DNA of 64,000 nt, from the NCBI GenBank assembly GCA_020081605.1, contig JAHREC010000013.1, positions 992,001 to 1,056,000 on the forward strand, in the 5' to 3' direction. Position 1 is the first letter of the stretch, and each line of letters opens with the position of its first letter. Shown one piece after another: positions 35,124 through 47,605 of the stretch. The stretch is from Albifimbria verrucaria (taxonomy: Eukaryota > Ascomycota > Sordariomycetes > Hypocreales > Stachybotryaceae). The notes below the pieces were generated by a model. That model ran no database searches. It saw only the letters and a list, made by a program, of their open reading frames with translations, and was not told where the DNA came from. A program made the translations under genes and the position numbers.

Positions 35124-37562
35124 CTTGAGTAGATTGGCACCCTCGGGGGACGGTGGTGACGATTGAGGAGGATGAGTCGCAGAAACGACAGCCGGCCGTG
35201 GTGTGTCGAGGCGAGGGCGAGGCAAGAAGGGAAGGAGAAAGGCGTGAGGCCAGAAAGTGGTCGCGCGGGAATTATCAGGGATGCAGGCTTGGGAGAAATT
35301 CTTGGGGTTGGAATTGTCTCTCTCCCGAGTTTTCGCGCGTTGAGCGAGCTCCGTCGGAGCTCAACGCACTAGGCCCTATCCGGCAAGGCGCAATTGGGGC
35401 TGCGCAGGCCTGGCCTGGCGCTGGCCAAAAAAAGGTACGTACCCAAGGTCCCTCCCAAGGTAGGTGGGCAAGGTGGGCAAACACAAGGCAAAAACCCAGG
35501 CTGACCCTTATCAATTCGGAGACGAAAACGAGCCCTGCAGCCTTTCCGGTCCGGCCGGGGCCATTTGCTTCTGGCCTACCCGGTAGCCGCCCGGGCTTGT
35601 CTCGCCGCCAACTCCGGTCTGCTGCTGTAGTGACAGTACTGTTGGGACAAGTGGATACGCACCTACAGGTCAGAGTGGCTCCCAAGGCTAGGCCACCCGG
35701 AGCCTTACTGTAAGGCCTACCATGCCATGCAAATGCAGTAAGCAATCAAAAGGGACAGGACCCATCCCCGACCGCATACATATGTACGGATTCTGTATTT
35801 TGGTGGTTTACTCTTCTGATTAATCCAGCTACGACTGCATGCTTATTCTCTCATTTTTTTTCCTACTTGAATTCAAACTGCATACTATCTGGCTTTAATC
35901 AATACTCTTGTCTGAGGATCCTTGTTGACAAATGTCTTTTTTTTTTTTTTCCTTTCCCACTGTCTTCGCTTGTCGCTAGCGACCGGCTTATCATGTATCC
36001 ACTTTGCCTGTGTCCATAGGTCCAGCCCACTCGGGACCCTTGCTGTAAGAATATTCCATACTGTAACTAACAGCTAATCTCACACAACACTTGTGTACTG
36101 TTCCATGATGGACAGATAAAAGCATATACACCCCTTTCTCTCCAAGATCTCAATTGATTTCCTCTTTGTAAGAAACAAAGGTCACCAGGCAGAACAAAAA
36201 ACAAAGAAAGAAAAATACCGTTGACAAAGATTGATTGGTGCAGGAAGCCAAGCAACAAAATCCACCATTCATTTTTGCAAGCTACGACTCCATCAAACCA
36301 CAACATGTCCGCTACCCTGCACCGCCTCATGACCTGTGCTGACCGTAACAAATGACAACACTGTCTAACTTCATACCGGATCAAATTAGCTTTGTTTATC
36401 GTCGATGATAAGCATTCTCAAGAGCTACCTCGTTGACCACAAAACTATGTAGCTCAGGTAGCCACACTCAAAAGGGAGATGTGGAAATATACAACAAATA
36501 GGAATGCAAAAGACCATACAGGTTCATGGGCCTTACTATCATGCTCACGTACAAGCTTTGCCAATCTAAAGCCCATAAAATAACAACCCTTCTCGATAAT
36601 GCTAATCCATCTATTCATGTTGATCTGCCATCTCTCTGCTCGTGACCTTTAAGATCCAGCGTCATACCCGGCAATCACACTAGGCATTCCCACCCCTCCT
36701 GGATTTAGAGACACCCATATGCGCTTCTCAACAAGGGTGCTCCAGAACAGTGAGATATATGAAGCGGCTAGGCTTATAAGACGGGATAAATTATATTTGT
36801 TTTCATAGCTAGACCAAACCCATAGCCCATCGAAAGAGTCTGTAGTCACTGTGTCAGGGTATTAGAGCGTAGAGAGAACTACCCGGAGTTGGTTCGTCTG
36901 CTTGAAACCCACTTTTGCGGCGGCTGTAAGGAAGGGCGTGCCAGGACACTCTTTTCTCAAGAGGAGAAATAGCTATGATCGTGGGATAATCCGCCAGCTC
37001 GTTTGCATGGGCAGCTCGGGAAAACAACTCCCTACCCCCACGATTCGCACGAGTCTGTGATGTGGCACATCATTGAGGAGAAGCTGCGGAAGGTCAAAGA
37101 TGTGCATCAACCCGTGTTTACAGACATATAGGACAAGACTTGTATCACAGGAGCCAGAACAACCCATGGGATACAATTCCTAGACATAGTTCTCCGTAAA
37201 TCAATTGATCATAAAATCGAAATTGTCCTTGGATGGGATACTCCTTCCCATACCTCGACCCCAAAAGGCCTCCTTCGACAGACTTGCTTCGAAGATCGCT
37301 CTGAGAGATGATCGAAGGCGGGTTGCATGAGCATAAGCCGTGTAAACAATTGGTAGACGACAGCCTGCTTCGGAGCTTTGCTCACTCGAGCATTTTTAGG
37401 TGCTTCGTGAAAGTTGACGAGAGTATACGCCTAAAGAATATATTAAGGGTAAGGTTAATTACAGAGAGTCAGCTGTCGCTGCATCAGATAAAGGCGTCTC
37501 TACTGTTCTGACTGTGGAGCTGTCTACACCTGGCAACTTACCACGCGACTTATCACCTTGAC
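35124..37562. other. Gene-free stretch upstream of PDH E2
   Basis: A GC-rich promoter-side segment at 35150-35720 gives long but meaningless open frames. A 14-base T-run lies at 35937-35950. No gene, RNA or element was recognised up to the zinc-finger relic at 37563. Confidence 0.45.
35434..35443. promoter_or_regulatory. Palindromic promoter motif GGTACGTACC (PDH E2)
   Basis: An exact 10-bp palindrome in the context AAGGTACGTACCCAAG. The same 16 bases recur between NUP49 and FIP1 at 51094-51109. It lies upstream of the PDH E2 gene. Confidence 0.5.
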
Positions 37563-37865
37563 TCGGAAGACTATCAGCCAGGATAGCTTAGCCTCTTGGA
37601 CGAGGTGCCTAATGGAAGCGCCATCTTCACCAAGGATAACGGGAACCTGCTTTGGTGTGATCGGCCTGGCTGTGCAGCAGCAAGAGGGCCGCGCAGGGAG
37701 GACATGGCCAAAGAAGAGCTCAGACCGCAGCACAAGAGATATGATTGGGATCATGCCATGGGCTTAGAAAATTGCAGAGATCTTGAGGCCATCAGGCCTA
37801 GACATCATGGAAGTGAAAAGACCTTCAGGATTCCTCCCATGTTGAGGAGAGCCCGCTCAGTATGA
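37563..37865 (+). pseudogene. Possible degraded C2H2 zinc-finger relic
   Basis: An open stretch (37596-37865, 89 codons) reads LLWCDRPGCAAARGPRREDM and later CRDLEAIRPRHHGSEKTFRI and RRARSV. This spacing resembles the end of fungal C2H2 proteins (CxxxxC, then a DLxxH-like helix, HGSEKTF, RRARSV), but the expected Cys and His residues are mostly replaced, and a stop sits just upstream in frame. The assignment is weak. Confidence 0.22.
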
Positions 37866-38040
37866 AAGCCCACAAACTCATGTTGACCATCAACCAAGCT
37901 GCTGTTGACAACCTGATAGTTGTGAGAACAGACAAGTAGCTAACAAGCTTATGAGACGTAAGTGAAGAAAACAGAGCTAAATCGTTCACCGTGATCGCAT
38001 TGGTGACACTAAATTATACGAGAGCAAATGGAGGGCCCAA

Positions 38041-38044
38041 TATA
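38041..38044 (+). promoter_or_regulatory. TATA element of 5S rRNA gene 2
   Basis: TATA (in TATAAG) lies 28 to 25 bases before the 5S start, at the same offset as in the other copies. Confidence 0.6.
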
Positions 38045-38068
38045 AGTCGATGGTGACCACCATTTAGC

Positions 38069-38187
38069 ACATACGACCATAGCTGTCTGAGAATATGGGA
38101 TCCCGTCCGCTCTCCCTTAATCAAGCAGGCAAGCGGCAGATTAGTAGTTGGGTCGGTGACGACCAGCGAACACCGGCTGTTGTATGT
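38069..38187 (+). rRNA. 5S ribosomal RNA, copy 2 (variant helix II)
   Basis: This 119-nt gene has the same ends and core as the other copies. Helix II differs but still pairs fully: GCTGTCTG with CAGGCAAGC around the bulged A. Loop changes include GAGAATAT for GAAAGCAT, and there is ACACC for ATACC near the 3' end. A short T-run (ATTTTTG) follows. It forms a head-to-tail pair with copy 3, with a 68-bp spacer. Confidence 0.92.
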
Positions 38188-38226
38188 TCATTTTTGCATC
38201 GATCATCAATTCGGTGTTCTCAAGGT

Positions 38227-38230
38227 TATA
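38227..38230 (+). promoter_or_regulatory. TATA element of 5S rRNA gene 3
   Basis: TATA in TTATAAG, 29 to 26 bases before the 5S start, lies in the spacer of the tandem pair. Confidence 0.6.
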
Positions 38231-38255
38231 AGTTATTGTAATAGCACACACTGTC

Positions 38256-38374
38256 ACATACGACCATAGGTGCATGAAAGCATGGGATCCCGTCCGCTCT
38301 CCCTTAATTAAGCATGTAACCGGCAGATTAGTAGTTGGGTCGGTGACGACCAGCGAATACCGGCTGTTGTATGT
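38256..38374 (+). rRNA. 5S ribosomal RNA, copy 3
   Basis: This 119-nt gene is identical in plan to copy 1, with a paired change in helix II: GGTGCATG pairs with CATGTAACC where copy 1 has GATGCATG and CATGTAATC. It is followed by an eight-base T-run (terminator). Confidence 0.95.
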
Positions 38375-40191
38375 TTTTTTTGCTATCTGGCTCATTTTTG
38401 GTGGAGTGAAAAGCCTATCCCACTTACATCTTTAGTCTCCAGAGGGTAATCCACAGGTCTAAAAATGGGCTGTAGTGTAGCCCTTTTTGGTCGGACCGCT
38501 TGCCCACTTATGGGACGTGCTCATAAACTTGTCGTTGAGACGCCATTGATCTGTTGGTTGAGGTATTCACAAGAATATGTGTCGAGAAGGTGGTTCGTAT
38601 ATTTGGGCTTTTGAGGTTATGTAATTGTCGTAGTTATATTGCAATTGGGAACGGGGTGACAGGTTTCGGGAAGTAAGTAGAATACCTATGTTCAAAAACT
38701 GCCTGCTAGATTACCGAATTCTACGCCAGTTCTCATGACAAAAAGAGGTAGCAAGGAGACTACAAGACCTTTCAGGATTGTACGAGGAATTTGGCTAGAG
38801 ACGTTTACGCGAGTGCTATTCATGGATTAGTATGGTTGGGGTATGATTATACAACCATTCATGTGTGATCAGGCTCTCCCTGGTGCTGCTATGTTGGGGC
38901 ACATTTTGTAAGCGACCTTGTTTGACGTCTGGTGTGCTTGTTGCCTACCTATGCAGACGAGGGCTTCATGTCAGACTATGCTGGAGTTGTTGTATGAACT
39001 GTGAGATGGTGTTGCACTGTTGGCTGAGCACAGTCAAAAAGTTCATAACGAAATCTGGAATTCCCAATCCCACCATGAATTGGGGAGCTAGGGCTGGTTA
39101 AGACCTTAAAGAACTGCTTGTCGGCTATAGACGATTCAGGTTCAGAGATTGTCAGGTTGTCGATCCTGCCACTTGGAAAGGACCAATCGGGTGTTAGAAA
39201 GTCGACAAGAGCTGTACAGATGAAAAAAGGGACGATATCGCTAGATTGGAATAGCAGGGTATTTGCTCACTGTTGCACAAGCCAGGCGGCGAGGCGAAAT
39301 CGACCGACTGTTGCAAATGGGAAGCAGAAAATGGAGGACTACAGATTAGGTGGTGTTTGTGAAAAATGAGGAAAATAGTATAAAATGATTACAAGGATAT
39401 ATAAAAGTACTTCGACATTTTTTCTGGATATATGGCAATTTTCATTCGCATCTAATTAATTCTAGTACTGATCGAGTCTCATCTCACGTGTTGCTGCTTG
39501 AGGTCCCTATTTTTACTGCGACCTGAGATGCCCCTAGTGCTTATCTAAATGCTTCAGCCCGCCATGACATGGTGATGTTGCTGCACTAGCTCCTGGCGGT
39601 ACCGTTACTTTGGCTGTAGCCTGGATGCAGCGGATGTGGGCGGTACCTGATTACGTACGTACCATGGGGCTCCTGTAAGCTGGCCACTAGCTCGAGTGAC
39701 TGCGTACCGTAATGGAAGGGCAATGTAAGTTACTGGGTACACTGGGTACTACACAGAGTATGGGTACCTGTTCGAGTCGATTAGTGGGTCCCGTGTCCCT
39801 GGGAAACAAGTACGCCCGAACTTTAGGGGCCGGGGTTCCGTTGCTCCAAATTTGGGGAGACAAATTGTCATTATCACCATAAGCTGCCTCGTCTCTCCTA
39901 TCGAGCTCCTCTCCTTAGCATCCCCTTGAGCTTCGCCAATCCCGCCCGGCGGTCGACGATCCCCGAGAGCCCAGAGCTGCACCAGCGACGACGTGGTCTT
40001 AGCCCCTCTTCGTCACGAACCGAAGCTCCGCATCCACCGGGGCCACCAACCGACCCAACCCTCCCGCCGTCGTCCATCGCTAGCGGACTCCCCTCGACGA
40101 CAATACACCTCAATGACCGTCGTCGAACGTCCGCTCTGAATCCGTCCGTTTCCCATCCATCGAATGGCCCCTGGCCGCCGCTGCGCTCCCC
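38375..40191. other. Gene-free stretch and SEC7 promoter
   Basis: No gene was recognised. The region 39590-39780 is rich in GGTACC, TACGTACGTACC and GGGTAC words. A CT-rich tract near 39885-39920 looks like a fungal transcription start region. The open frames at 39926-40195 are probably 5' leader. Confidence 0.45.
39654..39663. promoter_or_regulatory. Near-match CGTACGTACC of the promoter palindrome (SEC7)
   Basis: One base away from GGTACGTACC, inside TTACGTACGTACCATGG, about 530 bp before the SEC7 coding start. GGTACC words flank it. Confidence 0.35.
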
Positions 40192-43100
40192 ATGAGCTCC
40201 CTCAAGTTTGTCGTGTCCTCCTTGAGGCCATCGCTTCCTCCAAGGAAGCACAGAGGAACAAGCAGCTGGTTGACTCGGCCAAGAAGGTCCTCGACACCAT
40301 CAAGGAGAACGACCAGCTGCCCGATCCCGAGATCGTCTTCGCCCCGTTGCAGCTTGCCACCAAATCCAACAACCCCCAACTCACCACCACAGCCCTCGAC
40401 TGCATCGGCAAGCTCATATCATATTCCTATCTTGCCCCGGCCAAGGAAAAGGAAGATGCATCAGCCGACCAGGAGGGCAAGCAAGACGGCGCTGAGCGCG
40501 CCCTCCCTGATTGAGCTGGCTATCGACACGATATGCGACTGTTTCCAGGGCGATACCACTGCTGTCGAGATCCAGCTGCAGATTGTCAAGTCCCTGCTCG
40601 CCGCTGTCCTCAACGACAAGATCGTTGTTCACGGCGCCGGTCTTCTCAAGGCTGTGCGACAAGTCTACAATGTCTTTCTTCTTTCCCGGAGCACCGCAAA
40701 CCAGCAGGTAGCCCAGGGAACCCTGACCCAGATGGTCGGTACAGTCTTCGAGCGTGTCAAGACTCGATTGCATATGAAGGAAGCCCGCTTAAACTTGTCT
40801 GGCCTGAGACAAAGCTCCAGCCGCGTCGATATCGACAACCAGTCCGAGCTGGCTAATGGCGCTGAGACCAATGGCCCAGACGAGCGAGACCAGTCGCCAG
40901 CCCCTGCGTCGGAGGACAATGCTGGAGACTCGCCGACGGCCGGCGCCAAGTTGACACTCAAGGATCTCGAGCGCCGCAAGAGCTTCGACGATTCTACTCT
41001 GGGTGACGGCCCTACTACCGTCACGCGCATCAAGCAGCCTCGCAGTGGCTCACTCTCTGGCCGCTCCACCGATGCCTCGCATCAGGAGGACAATGATGCG
41101 CTCGATGCCGAGGACGAGGTCTACATTCGAGATGCCTATCTCGTATTCCGCTCCTTCTGCAATCTCTCCACCAAGGTCCTGCCGCCAGACCAACTATATG
41201 ATGTGCGCGGACAGCCCATGCGCTCTAAGCTCATCTCCCTTCATCTCATCCATTCCCTCCTAAACAACAACATCACCGTCTTTACATCCCCTCTGTACTA
41301 TTAAGAACTCCAAGAGCAACGAGCCAACGTCCTTCTTGCAAGCCGTCAAATTTTATCTTTGCCTCAGCATTACCAGAAATGGAGCCAGTTCCGTCGACAG
41401 GATATTCGACGTGTGCTGCGAGATCTTTGGCTGATGGTCAAATACATGCGGTCCTCTTTCAAGGTTTGTCCACTACTTTCTGCTCATTGGCTAGTATCCC
41501 ACTCACACCCCAGTAGAAAGAGATTGAAGTTATCCTCAACGAAATCTATTTGGCGCTTCTCTCTCAGAAGAATGCACCGCTATCACAGAAGCTCACCTTC
41601 GTCACCATTCTAAATCGCCTCTGTGCTGATCCTCGCGCTTTGGTTGAGGTCTATCTCAACTATGACTGTGATCAAACGGTGGAGAACATTTACCAGACCA
41701 TCATCGAGGACCTGTCCAAGTTCTCGACGGTGCCGGTAATGATCACGACTCTTAACGAGCAAGTATACGAGGAGCTTCGTGCTCGAACCACTCCGGCCAG
41801 CGAATGGCAGTTGAAGGGTATCCTTCCTCCCCGTTGTCTGTTGCGCATATTGCTCCTCAACCAGATGCCGAGCCAGATTTTCCGAAGGAGTATGCCATCA
41901 AGCGCCTGTCCTTGGAGGCGTTGGTGGAAGCGCTAAGATCTCTGGTGAACTGGTTTTCTGCTTCAGTGCGACCTGAAAACGAAAACCAGAAACTAGAGGG
42001 AGATAGCAAAGCATCCTTGGACGAAACCAGGCCGTCCATTGACCCTACCATCAGCGACAATAATTCTCGCATGGAGACGCCCTTGCCACCCGCCACCCCT
42101 GTATTGGATGATGATCCTGATCAATTGGAAAAAGAAAAGGCCAGAAAGACTGCTCTCATGAACGGCATTAGACAGTTCAACTTCAAGCCAAAGAAGGGTA
42201 TCAAGCTTTTGATACAGGATGGTTTTATCGAGAGCGACAGCCCCAAGGATATTGCCTTGTTCCTTCTACGAGAGGACAAGCTGGACAAAGCCCAGCTGGG
42301 TGAGTACTTGGGTGAGGGCGAGCAGAAGAACATCGACATCATGCATGCCTTTGTCGACTCAATGGAATTTACGAAGAAGAGATTTGTCGACGCTCTCCGT
42401 ACTTTCTTGCAATCTTTCCGTCTCCCTGGTGAAGCGCAGAAGATCGATCGTTTCATGCTGAAATTTGCCGAACGTTATGTATTGGGTAACCCTAATGCCT
42501 TCGCCAATGCCGATACTGCTTACGTCCTCGCCTATTCCGTCATTCTGTTGAATACGGATTTGCACAGCAGCAAGATTGCGAAGCGAATGAGCAAGGAGGA
42601 GTTCATCAAGAATAACAGAGGTATTAATGACAATGCCGATTTGCCAGATGAATACCTCCTAGCAATTTATGATGAGATTGCAGGCAATGAAATTGTCCTA
42701 ACAAGTGAGCGTGAAGCCGCAGCCGCAGCGGGTAACGCACCAGCGCAGCCTACTGGCATAGCCGCTGGCCTTGGACAGGCTTTCTCGAACGTGGGACGGG
42801 ATCTTCAGAGGGAGGCCTACATGCAACAGTCTGAAGAAATTGCCCTACGTTCTGAGCAGCTGTTCAAGAACCTGTTCAAGAACCAGAGAAGAAATGCTGC
42901 CAAGGCCGGGGAGCGATTTATTCCTGCCACATCGTTCAAGCATGTCGGACCCATGTTTGACGTTACTTGGATGTCGTTCTTCTCTGCCTTGTCCAGCCAG
43001 ATGCAAAAGGCTCACAACATCGAAGTCAACAAGCTCTGCCTTGAGGGCATGAAGCTGGCAACAAAGATTGCTTGCTTCTTCGAGCTCTCGACCCCTAGAG

Positions 43101-45787
43101 AAGCGTTCATCTCGGCTCTGCGGAATACTACCAACCTGAATAATCCTCAGGATATGCAGGCCAAGAACATCGAAGCCCTCAAGGTTATCCTCGATCTTGG
43201 CCAAACTGAAGGCAACATGCTACGCGAGTCTTGGAAGGATGTCCTCATGTGCATCAGTCAGTTGGACCGCCTGCAGTTGATTTCTGAAGGTGTGGATGAG
43301 AGCGCTATCCCCGATGTTTCAAAAGCCCGCTTCATGCCGCCTTCCCGGACGGACACCTCGGACTCCCGTTCATCAACACAATCGAGACCGCGACAGCGGC
43401 CGCGGACTAACACAGGACCTCGAGGCTTCTCCATGGAGATTGCTCTCGAGAGTCGTTCGGACGAGGTCGTCCGAAGTGTTGACCGTATTTTCTCAAACAC
43501 AGCCAATCTCTCGGGTGAGGCAATGGTTTACTTTGCTAAGGCTCTGACCGAGGTCAGCTGGGACGAGATCAAGGTGTCTGGATCTAACGACTCTCCTCGA
43601 ACGTACAGCTTGCAAAAAATTGTCGAAATCAGCTACTACAACATGAACCGTGTGAGATTCGAGTGGAGCAACATTTGGGACGTTCTTGGTGAGCACTTCA
43701 ACAGAGTTGGATGCCACAACAACATGAACATTGTCTTCTTTGCACTTGATTCTCTTCGTCAATTGTCTATGCGTTTCATGGAGATTGAGGAACTTGCGGG
43801 TTTCAAGTTCCAGAAGGACTTCCTGAAGCCATTCGAGCATGTTCTCTCCAACTCACATAATGTGACCGTCAAAGATATGGTTCTCCGCTGCCTCATCCAG
43901 ATGATCCAGGCCCGGGGAGATAACATCCGTTCGGGATGGAGAACCATGTTTGGAGTCTTCACTGTTGCGGCGCGTGAGCCATACGAGAGCATCGTCAATC
44001 TCGCATACGAGAATGTCAACCATGTTTACAGGTCGAAGTTTGGCGTTGTTATTTCCCAAGGTGCCTTTACTGATCTCATCGTCTGTCTGACGGAATTCTC
44101 AAAGAACCTCAAGTTCCAGAAGAAGAGCTTGGCTGCACTTGAGCTCTTGAAATCTATCATACCGACCATGCTGAAGACACCCGAATGTCCTCTGTCGCAA
44201 AAGGGTGCCAAGTCCGAGAATGACACCAAGACTATAGATGCAGCTAAGAGAAGCCAGAGCAAGACTTCAGTCGAGGAAGGTTTCTGGTTCCCTGTTCTCT
44301 TTGCATTCCATGATGTGCTCATGACTGGCGAGGATCTCGAGGTGCGCTCAAACGCCCTCGAGTTCTTCTTTGAAGCCCTCCTTAGATACGGTGGTGATTT
44401 CCCACCTGAGTTCTGGGATATTCTGTGGAGACAACAGCTATACCCTATCTTCATGGTCCTCCGGTCACGCCCAGAGATGTCCAACGCCCTGAACCACGAG
44501 GAGTTGTCTGTCTGGCTATCAACGACTATGATCCAGGCCCTGCGTAACATGATTACTCTGTTCACGCATTACTTTGACGCTCTGGAGTATATGCTTGACC
44601 GATTCTTGGAGTTGCTCGCTCTGTGCATTTGCCAAGAGAATGATACCATCTCGCGCATTGGCAGCAACTGCCTGCAGCAGTTAATTCTGAAGAATGTGAC
44701 TAAGTTCACACCTGAGCACTGGACCAAGATTGTCGGTGCTTTCTGTGAGCTTTTCGAGCGGACAACAGCCTACCAGCTGTTCACGGCGGCTGCCATCAAT
44801 TCGACAGCCTCGCTGTCACCGCCACCGAACGGTCTCGATTTCTCTTCCACCCAGGGAGAAACTCTATCTGTCGATGAAAAATCCCTGAAAATTAACGGCA
44901 CAGACGAGGATGGTGCGGCTAACGATGTGGATGCCATGAACCCGCCATTGTCGCCGCGACCTGTGGATGACGATGCTCGCTCAATAGCTGGCTCTGTCCA
45001 GCAACCACTAGAGGAGTTCAAGCCCCAGGCCTCCAACCTCCAGCAGCAGCCTGTAGTAGTGACGGCAGCTCGACGCCGCTTCTTCAACCGCATCATCTCG
45101 CGCTGCGTGCTGCAGCTCCTCATGATTGAGACCGTCAACGAGCTCTTCAGCAACGACACTGTGTACACTCACATCCCCTCCAACGAGCTTCTTCGCCTGA
45201 TGGCCCTCTTGAAGCGTTCATTCAAGTTTGCTCGCAAGTTCAACGAGGATAAGGAGCTGCGCATGCGCCTCTGGCGCGAGGGCTTCATGAAGCAACCGCC
45301 TAACCTACTGAAGCAGGAGAGTGGCTCTGCTGCCACTTATATCTCGATATTGTTCCGCATGTTCGCCGATGATGCGCCCGAGAGACTGCAGAGTAGGCCC
45401 GATGTGGAGGCTGCCCTGGTTCCGCTGTGCAAGGATATCATCATCGGCTACTCTTCGCTGGAGGAGGAGAGTCAGCAGAGGAACATTGTGGCCTGGAGGC
45501 CCGTAGTTGTGGACGTGTTGGAAGGCTATGCCACATTCCCCGAGGACGCTTTTAAGGCCCACATTCCTGGGTTCTACCCGCTGGCAGTCGATTTGCTTAG
45601 CAAAGACCTCAGCCCCGACCTTCGCGGTGCCCTGCTCATTGTCCTCCGTCGCGTCGGCGAGGTTGGACTCGGCATCGAAGGCATGACGAAGCCCAAAGGT
45701 AGGAGAAGCGATAGCATTCTCAGCGCGGCAACCGAGGAACCACACGCTGTAGGGGATCAGGAGGCAGCCGCCAGAAGAATGTTGTGA
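40192..45787 (+). CDS. SEC7: Sec7/BIG-type Arf guanine-nucleotide exchange factor
   Basis: This is a trans-Golgi GEF that activates Arf1 for vesicle formation. Order: DCB region from about 40192 (SSLKFVVSS, then EAIASSKEAQRNKQ), HUS region (QTVENIYQTIIEDLSKFS), Sec7 domain at about 42118-42705 with the catalytic glutamate finger in FRLPGEAQKIDRFM and the motif YSVILLNTDLHSS, then HDS domains to 45787. The last 1,327 codons are one open frame. Upstream, one intron (41464-41516) and breaks near 40215, 40500, 41285, 41427 (one T: IFG becomes IFW) and 41830 (one C) interrupt it. The true N-terminus is unsure and may lie further upstream. The gene is essential in yeast, so decay is unlikely. Confidence 0.93.
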
Positions 45788-46130
45788 GCGGCGCGAAGTG
45801 TCCGTGATTGACGAGATGTTGGTTGTAAACAAATGGCGTTGTGGATCGGTAGAGCATCTGACATAGATGGCGGGTAAAAGCTTGGTCACTCCTAGTACGT
45901 CAAGTGTAGTGTAGCGAGCACATGTAGTGTCAGGGTTCGCAGGCTTGGTTGTATGGGATGTTAGAATATAGTGGTGCTATTTGTTTTATTCATTTGATCT
46001 ACCTAGGTCCCTTTGCGCCTCCGGTGCTTCGCTGAAGTGATGCCTGCTCCCCTATGCTAAGATGCGATCAAGCCTTTACCGACATTCTATCCGTTCAGCG
46101 GAACCGTTTTACTCATTCACATTTACGACG

Positions 46131-47298
46131 TTAGTTCAAAAGATCGTTAATATAGCTTCTCAAAGGCTCGGCTTCGTCCTCGATCGTACGGTCAGGAAGT
46201 CCGCGCAGGGAGGAAAGCAGCTCAGGGTCGTTCCTCACGGCTATCTTCACAAGACGCTTTGTGAAGTCTTCATCGTCTGCAGAGACGCGCATAACGCTGA
46301 CAAGGGCCTCAAAGAAGTCGATGAGGCTCAGGTGCATGAGGATGTCGGACTTGTCCACCATGGTGAGCGCGGCCCACTGGAGAAGGCCATGGCCAAGCTC
46401 GGCCACGGCAGGCTCGGGAATAGGGAAGAGGTCGGTGAACTCGGAGTGGGTGATTGTGTGAAGACTGAGAGTTGCCAGGGAGGGAGGAGCCGGAGGAGCC
46501 GGCCCTGGGAGAGGCTGGTTTGGCGGAGGGCAGCGCGGAGTTCCTGGGGCGTCAGGGAGGTGTCGGTGGGAGTGGAGCAGAGAGTGACGATGAGGGAGAG
46601 GATAGAACGGTTGAGCAGGATGAGCCGCCAGAGTTTGTGGTTTGACGAGTCCTCTCCATTTTCCGTAGTGCCATCTACACTACCGTTCAGCACGAGGCTG
46701 TTGGGAGCCCTCGTCTTACCCGCATCCACCTTCAACAAATCCACCAGCACCTTACTCGCACGCTCGCCAACACCGACATCAGGACTCTGCAGCCAGCACC
46801 GGACCAACTGCTCGACCACATCCGGCAGGCCGGCAAGGGCGGCAACGTCGGTGTTACGCGTCTCGGCTGCCTTGTGGATGATGGCGAGGGCGAGTAGGTT
46901 TGCGCCGGGAAGCGGGAGCCCAGGGCGGTGATGAGAGAGGGAGGATCAGCGATGGCGAGAGATTCAGAGAAGGAGAGCGGAGAGAGGAGCTTGATGGTGA
47001 GGGAGAGGAGAGGCGTAGGGTCCTGGGTAGTAGAACGAAGGACAGAGGAGAGGAGGGGAGGAGTGTGGGGAGGAGAGGGGGATGTTAGCCCCTGGGAGCT
47101 TGAGTTAGCTTTTGAGACTTGTATTTCATGGATGGGTTTGAATAAGGGAGATGTAAGCCATCATGAGTTCCACTTACCCGTCAACTGAAGCTCAACATCG
47201 TCGAGGAGCTTAGCGTTTGGTACGGCCGACGCATCGTTAGAAAGCTCTTGCAGATGCGCCAGGAGCTCGGGCAGCCCCGAAATGCGAGTCTCGTCCAT
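46131..47298 (-). CDS. HSM3: HSM3/PSMD5-like proteasome assembly chaperone
   Basis: The start at 47298 gives MDETRISGLPELLAHLQELS, then an intron 47092-47177 (GTAAGT...CAG). HEAT-like helices follow (PLLSLTIKLLSPLSF, NLLALAIIHKAAETR, VVEQLVRCWLQSP, ASKVLVDLLKV, WRLILLNRSILSLIVTLCS), ending DKSDILMHLSLIDFFEAL. This matches the Pezizomycotina proteins annotated HSM3, a chaperone of the 26S proteasome base (human PSMD5/S5b) that was first named in mismatch repair. Breaks near 46890 and 46400 split it. The 3' end is convergent with SEC7 and the promoter is shared with RPC7. The family match is from recalled pattern. Confidence 0.72.
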
Positions 47299-47349
47299 GC
47301 CGTGCAGAAGCCGTCTCCTTCACAGGTGGCAGAGGAGTATGGTGTAGCG

Positions 47350-47376
47350 TATAGAGTATAGAGTATAGAGTATAGA
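47350..47376. repeat. Short tandem repeat, 7-bp unit TATAGAG
   Basis: Three full copies and one partial copy lie in the HSM3/RPC7 intergenic region, 52 bp from the HSM3 start. It is a minor microsatellite. Confidence 0.8.
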
Positions 47377-47442
47377 TGAATGTGTAGGTAGTTGGTGATG
47401 GATGAGAATGACGGAGCCAGTAGACCCCGAATTCCGGCCGAA

Positions 47443-47452
47443 GGTACGTACC
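47443..47452. promoter_or_regulatory. Palindromic promoter motif GGTACGTACC (HSM3/RPC7)
   Basis: An exact copy in the context GAAGGTACGTACCGGAAG, centred between the two divergent starts (47298 and 47606). Confidence 0.5.
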
Positions 47453-47605
47453 GGAAGATGGTGGGGCCGTAGCCGCTTCGCTTCGCTCCCCGCCAGAAAT
47501 TTGAGAGCCTCTTGCATCTTTCACATCTGACTGCGTTCCCTCCCCGCCGGTCCCAGCCATAACCCGCTCCGCATAGATCAATTCAGACGAGAATTGCCCC
47601 TCAGC

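Noticed and set aside
35153..35745. Long overlapping open frames on both strands upstream of PDH E2
   Set aside because: The GC-rich promoter lacks stops in several frames. The peptides are Arg/Pro/Gly-rich and have no domain.
39765..39785. Possible tRNA B-box (GTTCGAGTC)
   Set aside because: No matching A-box, acceptor stem or anticodon arm could be folded around it.
39926..40195. Small Pro/Ser-rich upstream open frame before SEC7
   Set aside because: It lies in the likely 5' leader after a CT-rich tract and has no family resemblance. A regulatory uORF cannot be shown from sequence alone.
40192..41900. SEC7 5' part looks like a pseudogene with several stops
   Set aside because: Each break near 41427 and 41830 is cured by one base in a homopolymer and the rest of the gene is intact over 1,327 codons. 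Sequence error is the simpler reading.
47237..47581. 114-codon minus-strand open frame covering the HSM3/RPC7 promoter
   Set aside because: It contains the TATAGAG repeat and overlaps the HSM3 start out of frame. HSM3 from 47298 has the family-like N-terminus.
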